The position numbers and the translations under genes are program-made. A DNA stretch of 64,000 nt from Bacillota bacterium (GTDB lineage Bacteria > Bacillota > Clostridia > Christensenellales > CAG-314). Position 1 is the first letter of the stretch, and each line of letters begins with the position of its first letter. Below are positions 60,077-64,000 of this stretch, piece by piece. The notes under the pieces are model-generated. The model was not told the DNA's origin and searched no databases. It worked only from the letters and a program-made list of their open reading frames with translations. The stretch is taken from assembly GCA_023458375.1 (NCBI GenBank), contig JAEWZT010000004.1, positions 124,001-188,000 of the forward strand, given 5' to 3'.

Positions 60077-61357
60077 ATGGATTTTATTTGCAATATGAAT
60101 AGTAATTTTAAAAGTACACTTGATGAAGTAAAAAAAGAAAAAAGATTGGGGATTCACTCTTTTCATAGATATTATGGGAAACTAATACCAGCGATTCCAA
60201 GAGCTGCAATCAGAGAATTTACTAATGATGGTGATTTGGTTTTTGATCCATTTGTTGGCTCTGGGACTACAGCTGTTGAATCGTTATATGCAGAAAGAAA
60301 TTTTCTTGGAGTTGAAATTAATCCTTTATCAGTATCTATTGCAACGATAAAAAGTTCAAACTATGATACAGGAATATTAAGAGTACTTGAAAGTAGAATA
60401 ATTGAATTAGTGGAAAATGATAATGGTTTGGTTTCAGAAGAAGAAAAACCATTTTGTATAAATAGAGAGCATTGGTTTAAAGACTTTGTGCAAAACGACC
60501 TTATTGTAATAAGACGTAATATACCTGCTACAGTTGATTTTATCGAAGAAAGCGAAAGAAAAAAATATAGCGATTTTCTGTTAGGGGTTTTGTCTGCTAT
60601 AGTTAAACAAGTTAGTAATGCTGATACAGCTCATGTTTTTCCTGGGATAAGCAAAAGAATGCGTAGATTAGAAGCAGAAGGGAAAATAAAAATTCATGTA
60701 ATTGATACGTTCAAACGAGCTTTAAAAAAGAGAATTAATTATGTAGAAGAGTTCGGTCAACATATAGCATCTACTAAAATTTTAGAAGGAAACTCTTCAA
60801 GCATTGATCTTTCAGCTTATGAAAATAAGGTTGATTTAGTAGTAACAAATCCACCATATATATCTTCTGTGAGATATGCGGAGACATTAAAGTTAGAGCT
60901 GTATTGGATGGGGGTTTGTAAAACTGCAAAAGACTATATGGACTTATCTAGCTCTATGATTGGCAATGATCATATTAGCAAGAAACAGTATAAAGAAAAA
61001 CATTTAACAAAGTATGATTTCATTAATGAATATATACATACTTTATTTAGTATAGAGCCGAAGCAAGCAGAAGTGGTGTTTGAATTTTTTACATTAATGG
61101 AGCGTGTTATTAAAAACATTCATTATGTTCTAAAACCAGGCAAAAAACTTGTGATGAAGATATCTGATAGTAAAATTAGAAAAATAAATGTTCCAACTGG
61201 AAAGCTGTTGACTCAGATTGCTTTAATGAATGGTTTCAAACTAGTTGATTATTTTGATGATAAAATAAATGAGAATAGTAGAAGTTTATTAACGGCTAGA
61301 AACACATACAGTGATATTATTTTGAAAGATAACATTATTATCTGGGAGAAAGTTTAA
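60077..61357 (+). CDS. DNA methyltransferase 1 (motif I before NPPY)
   Basis: 426 residues. The AdoMet motif FDPFVGSGTT (56-65) comes first and the catalytic motif VVTNPPYISS (NPPY 258-261) about 195 residues later, i.e. I-TRD-IV (alpha-like) order with a large insertion as probable target-recognition domain. N-terminal HSFHRYYGKLIPAI is typical of a methyltransferase family linked to restriction and phage-defence loci. NPPY points to N6-adenine (N4-cytosine less likely). One-base gap from XRE and one base to the next gene indicate a single operon. AT-rich compared with the core genome. Confidence 0.88.
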   Translation: MDFICNMNSNFKSTLDEVKKEKRLGIHSFHRYYGKLIPAIPRAAIREFTNDGDLVFDPFVGSGTTAVESLYAERNFLGVEINPLSVSIATIKSSNYDTGILRVLESRIIELVENDNGLVSEEEKPFCINREHWFKDFVQNDLIVIRRNIPATVDFIEESERKKYSDFLLGVLSAIVKQVSNADTAHVFPGISKRMRRLEAEGKIKIHVIDTFKRALKKRINYVEEFGQHIASTKILEGNSSSIDLSAYENKVDLVVTNPPYISSVRYAETLKLELYWMGVCKTAKDYMDLSSSMIGNDHISKKQYKEKHLTKYDFINEYIHTLFSIEPKQAEVVFEFFTLMERVIKNIHYVLKPGKKLVMKISDSKIRKINVPTGKLLTQIALMNGFKLVDYFDDKINENSRSLLTARNTYSDIILKDNIIIWEKV

Positions 61358-61358
61358 T

Positions 61359-62387
61359 ATGAGCAATTATCCATTTATTCAAACAATAAGATATATGGGA
61401 AACAAGGGGAAATTACTTAATGAACTGATTCCAATAATAGAAAGTTTAACTGAGCCAAAAGATATTATATGTGATATTATGGCTGGCACCAACTCTGTTA
61501 GTTATGCATTGAAATCACGCAATAGAGTTGTAACAAACGATATTCAATATTACTCGTATGTAATCTCTAAATGTATGCTTGATAATTATTCTATACCTTC
61601 ACTAGAAGAAGCTCATAATGATCTTGACGAACAATATAAATTTAACTTAACTAAAAAATACTATTCGTTTTTTGTTGACCAATACACTGACACATATTTT
61701 GCAGGATGGCAATGCTTAGATATTGACTCATTTAGATACGCTATTGAACAAGTTAGTGATGTTTCAAAAAAATATTTTTATTTAACCGTACTTATGAGCG
61801 TCATGTGTAAGGCTCAATCAACTCCAGGTCACTTCGCTCAATATATGAATAAAGACCATAAGAGAATTTTACCTTTACGTAGACTATCAATATATGAATT
61901 GTTTTATGATAAAATAAATGACTTTAAAGATTTTGTAATATCTCCCTATGAAAACTATCATTACAATCTTGATTACAAAATCCTCTTTGAAGAAAAAATA
62001 ATGGATAACGTTAAATGTTTTTATTTAGATTCACCTTACACAGCAGACCAATATTCAAGATTCTATCATGTTCTAGAAACGGTTTGTAAATATGATAATC
62101 CAGTTTTAGAACATAAAGCGAAGTATCGCAACGATAGAGTTCAGTCAGCTTTTAGTTATAAAAATAAAGTAGCTCACGAATTTGAATATATCATTTCTTT
62201 CTGTAAAAGCAAAAATACTCCCTTAGTTATTAGCTATTCAAATCGGGGCGTTATTCCAGTTGAAGAAATTGTTAAAATAGCAAAGGGATATTATGATTTT
62301 GTTGATGTGAAGAATATAGATTTTGAGCATTCTTCACAAGGAAAAGGGACTATCGATATTCAAGAAGTAATAATTACTTTAAAATAA
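61359..62387 (+). CDS. D12-class (Dam-like) N6-adenine methyltransferase
   Basis: 342 residues. Family marks are RYMGNKGKLL (motif X, 11-20), CDIMAGTNSVSYAL (motif I) and catalytic YLDSPYTADQY (DSPY 224-227), followed by VISYSNRGVIPVEEI. This is the D12 family of DNA adenine methyltransferases. It is the second methyltransferase of the operon and may modify another base or strand of an asymmetric site. 11 bases separate it from the HNH gene. AT-rich. Confidence 0.88.
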   Translation: MSNYPFIQTIRYMGNKGKLLNELIPIIESLTEPKDIICDIMAGTNSVSYALKSRNRVVTNDIQYYSYVISKCMLDNYSIPSLEEAHNDLDEQYKFNLTKKYYSFFVDQYTDTYFAGWQCLDIDSFRYAIEQVSDVSKKYFYLTVLMSVMCKAQSTPGHFAQYMNKDHKRILPLRRLSIYELFYDKINDFKDFVISPYENYHYNLDYKILFEEKIMDNVKCFYLDSPYTADQYSRFYHVLETVCKYDNPVLEHKAKYRNDRVQSAFSYKNKVAHEFEYIISFCKSKNTPLVISYSNRGVIPVEEIVKIAKGYYDFVDVKNIDFEHSSQGKGTIDIQEVIITLK

Positions 62388-62398
62388 GGAGATTTATT

Positions 62399-63568
62399 AT
62401 GAAAGTCGATTATATAAAATTAAGCGAATACAACGTCGAATTTAAACAATTAATTTCTGGACCAGCACCAGTTGGTCGTATTTTGAATTATTTAATTTTA
62501 ACTGGTAAAGGTGTATTAAAACACAAAAACGGAAATCGTGATTTATATTTGAATGATAATGTAGCTTCAGCTTGGTGTTCAGAATTTATGGTAGGGTTAG
62601 GGTTAATATATTATGTGGAAGAAAGTGGTAAGACGACTTACCTTCTTCAATTAACTGAGAACGGTAAGCAATTATATTCTTTAATAAAAGATTATCCAGA
62701 CAAATTTAATGAAGACGTTGATCCAACGAAATGTTATAACCAATTGCATAATTATAACGAATTTGCTTATAATCTTTTTTTCCGTATTTTTAAATCTTCA
62801 CCAATATGTATTAATCTTTGTAGATATATTCAAAATTCATCTACAAATGGTTTTCTAAAATCGACTTTCAAAGATGATTATTTTGAATGCTTTAAAATTC
62901 TTTATGAGGGCGGTGTATATAATAGAGCAGCAAGAACTACTACTGGGGCAAACAGAGTTCCTAGTCTACTCCAATTGTGTCAATTCTTTAATTGCTTAAA
63001 GGAAACTAATACACATTTTATCTTTGATTATGAGGAACTATGCAAAAATAATGAAAGTGTTGTATTCATTCCGATCGATAATAAGAAAATTACTGAATTA
63101 GTCAAAGAAGACACTAATAACGAAAAGATAATCAATGATCTTATTAGCAAATATGGAATTAATGGAACCGTTGCAAGAGAAATTGTTACTCGCAATAGCA
63201 GTGTCCAGGAATTATTTCGAAATAACTTGATTGCAAAGTATGGATGTAAGTGTGCAATATGTGAGAAAAACATTGCGTCTATACTAATTGCTTCTCATAT
63301 TATTCCATCCAGTGAATCAAATGTAATTGAAAAAGCTGACTGCGAGAATGGTTTATTATTATGTGCACTACATGATAAGTTATTCGATAGATACTTGATT
63401 TCATTTGATTTTAATATTGGTAAGCTGATATATGCAAAGTCATTAAAAGGACAGTTGGTAGAATATCAATTAAGTGAAGATTTAACATTAGAAGAACGCT
63501 TTATGACCGAGGAACGCAAAGAATATCTAATGAAACATAATATGGCTTTTTATGAGAGGAATAAATGA
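62399..63568 (+). CDS. HNH endonuclease of the defence-type operon
   Basis: 389 residues, SD AAGGAG. The N-terminal ~270 residues have no recognised family, though 20-110 suggest a winged helix. Residues ~280-330 are an HNH nuclease: CKCAICEKNIAS (zinc Cys), ILIASHIIPSSES (catalytic His, 298-303), NGLLLCALHDKLFD (Asn/His). The HNH_2-like architecture is found in restriction enzymes. It probably cuts unmodified DNA. Its stop overlaps the next gene's start. Confidence 0.85.
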   Translation: MKVDYIKLSEYNVEFKQLISGPAPVGRILNYLILTGKGVLKHKNGNRDLYLNDNVASAWCSEFMVGLGLIYYVEESGKTTYLLQLTENGKQLYSLIKDYPDKFNEDVDPTKCYNQLHNYNEFAYNLFFRIFKSSPICINLCRYIQNSSTNGFLKSTFKDDYFECFKILYEGGVYNRAARTTTGANRVPSLLQLCQFFNCLKETNTHFIFDYEELCKNNESVVFIPIDNKKITELVKEDTNNEKIINDLISKYGINGTVAREIVTRNSSVQELFRNNLIAKYGCKCAICEKNIASILIASHIIPSSESNVIEKADCENGLLLCALHDKLFDRYLISFDFNIGKLIYAKSLKGQLVEYQLSEDLTLEERFMTEERKEYLMKHNMAFYERNK

Positions 63569-64000
63569 TGGAAAGTTGCTACTCAGCTAGATATCTAGCA
63601 GAAAAATTATCTCTAAATCATTTTGGCGATGGTACTGATAGAATCGGTCAAACACTTTTTAATGCAAAAATCATGTTGAATCCTCACCAAATACAAGCTG
63701 CTTTATTTGCTTTTTCTTCACCAATATCAAAGGGTGTTATGCTTTGTGATGAAGTTGGGTTAGGAAAAACAATCGAAGCAGGGATAGTAATCTCTCAGTA
63801 TTGGTGTGAGAGAAAACGAAATATTATTGTTATTGTACCAGCCTCGCTTACAAGGCAATGGGCTGCCGAGCTAGAAGAAAAGTTTAATATTCCTTGTATC
63901 GTATTTGATAAAAAACATTACAACTATCAAAAAAAACATGGAAACTTAAAGCCGTTTGAAGGTAAAAATCGAGTTATTATTATGTCTCTCAACTTTGCAA
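63565..64000 (+). CDS. SNF2-type helicase, 3' truncated by the window edge
   Basis: At least 145 residues, open to the window end. Starts at ATGATG overlapping the HNH stop; either ATG may be used. The N-terminus of the helicase is seen: the Q-like NPHQIQAALFAF, Walker A as DEVGLGKTIEAG, motif Ia-like IIVIVPASLTRQWAAELEEKF and IIIMSLNF. The sequence resembles RapA/HepA- and DISARM DrmD-type helicases. An ATP-driven remodeller or translocase with two methyltransferases and an HNH protein indicates a defence system. Genes beyond the window should decide its class. Confidence 0.85.
   Translation, partial: MMESCYSARYLAEKLSLNHFGDGTDRIGQTLFNAKIMLNPHQIQAALFAFSSPISKGVMLCDEVGLGKTIEAGIVISQYWCERKRNIIVIVPASLTRQWAAELEEKFNIPCIVFDKKHYNYQKKHGNLKPFEGKNRVIIMSLNFA

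Overview
The window looks like a chromosome segment of a spore-forming, mid-GC Clostridia-type Firmicute, probably an uncultivated gut lineage; no species can be named from sequence alone. The evidence is a CotF-type spore coat gene pair, two BclA/BclB-like collagen-repeat surface proteins, a clostridial single-chain PurL, strong AGGAGG-type ribosome binding sites, sigma-A promoters with nearly invariant 17-base spacers, and many compact GC hairpin plus T-run terminators.

Layout. 1-12.6 kb: the 3' part of guaA, a remarkable exonuclease-BRCT-hexokinase fusion protein, an M29 aminopeptidase, a membrane-anchored protein, glyS, an MFS/GPH-type transporter, a three-gene XRE regulator / micro-ORF / acidic repeat-protein operon, and a DUF2089 regulator with a membrane partner. 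12.9-24.9 kb (minus strand): a complete ten-gene purine operon, purE-purC-purF-purM-purN-purO-AICARFT-purD-purL-nitrilase. The usual bifunctional PurH is replaced by a stand-alone formyltransferase plus an archaeal-type PurO cyclohydrolase. It is driven by one near-consensus promoter with a ~147-base structured leader. 25-28 kb: an accessory patch with a broken Hypoth_Ymh-type gene, a TetR locus with two identical operators, tRNA-Ser(UGA) and tRNA-Gly(CCC). 28.3-34.1 kb: a collagen-like spore-surface protein, a three-gene NHEJ set (Ku, PE-ligase LigD, stand-alone LigD polymerase) and a ferredoxin.

34.2-44.6 kb: a nine-gene LacI-controlled operon with a PHP-type hydrolase, a DUF4430 lipoprotein, a BMP-type nucleoside ABC importer (four genes), an ADP-ribosylglycohydrolase-family enzyme, ribokinase and the LacI regulator. 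A palindromic operator lies on the predicted start of transcription. The set reads as extracellular processing, uptake and cleavage of a ribosylated compound to ribose-5-phosphate. 44.9-54.4 kb: spore coat proteins, a ZIP metal transporter, an HNH/methyltransferase type II restriction-modification pair, a ferrous-iron operon (feoA-feoA-feoB-Cys-rich protein) with a DtxR-family regulator, and a glycosyltransferase directly upstream of a second collagen-like protein. 54.7-59.2 kb: an SOS-controlled, apparently leaderless dinB and a MacB/FtsX-type ABC fusion.

59.4-64 kb: after tRNA-Leu(CAA) the composition becomes visibly AT-richer and a defence-like operon starts: XRE regulator, DNA methyltransferase, D12-class adenine methyltransferase, HNH nuclease and a SNF2-type helicase cut off by the window end. 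An array of five 19/20-base iteron-like repeats lies upstream. This operon and the exonuclease-BRCT-hexokinase fusion are the best candidates here for under-described biology.
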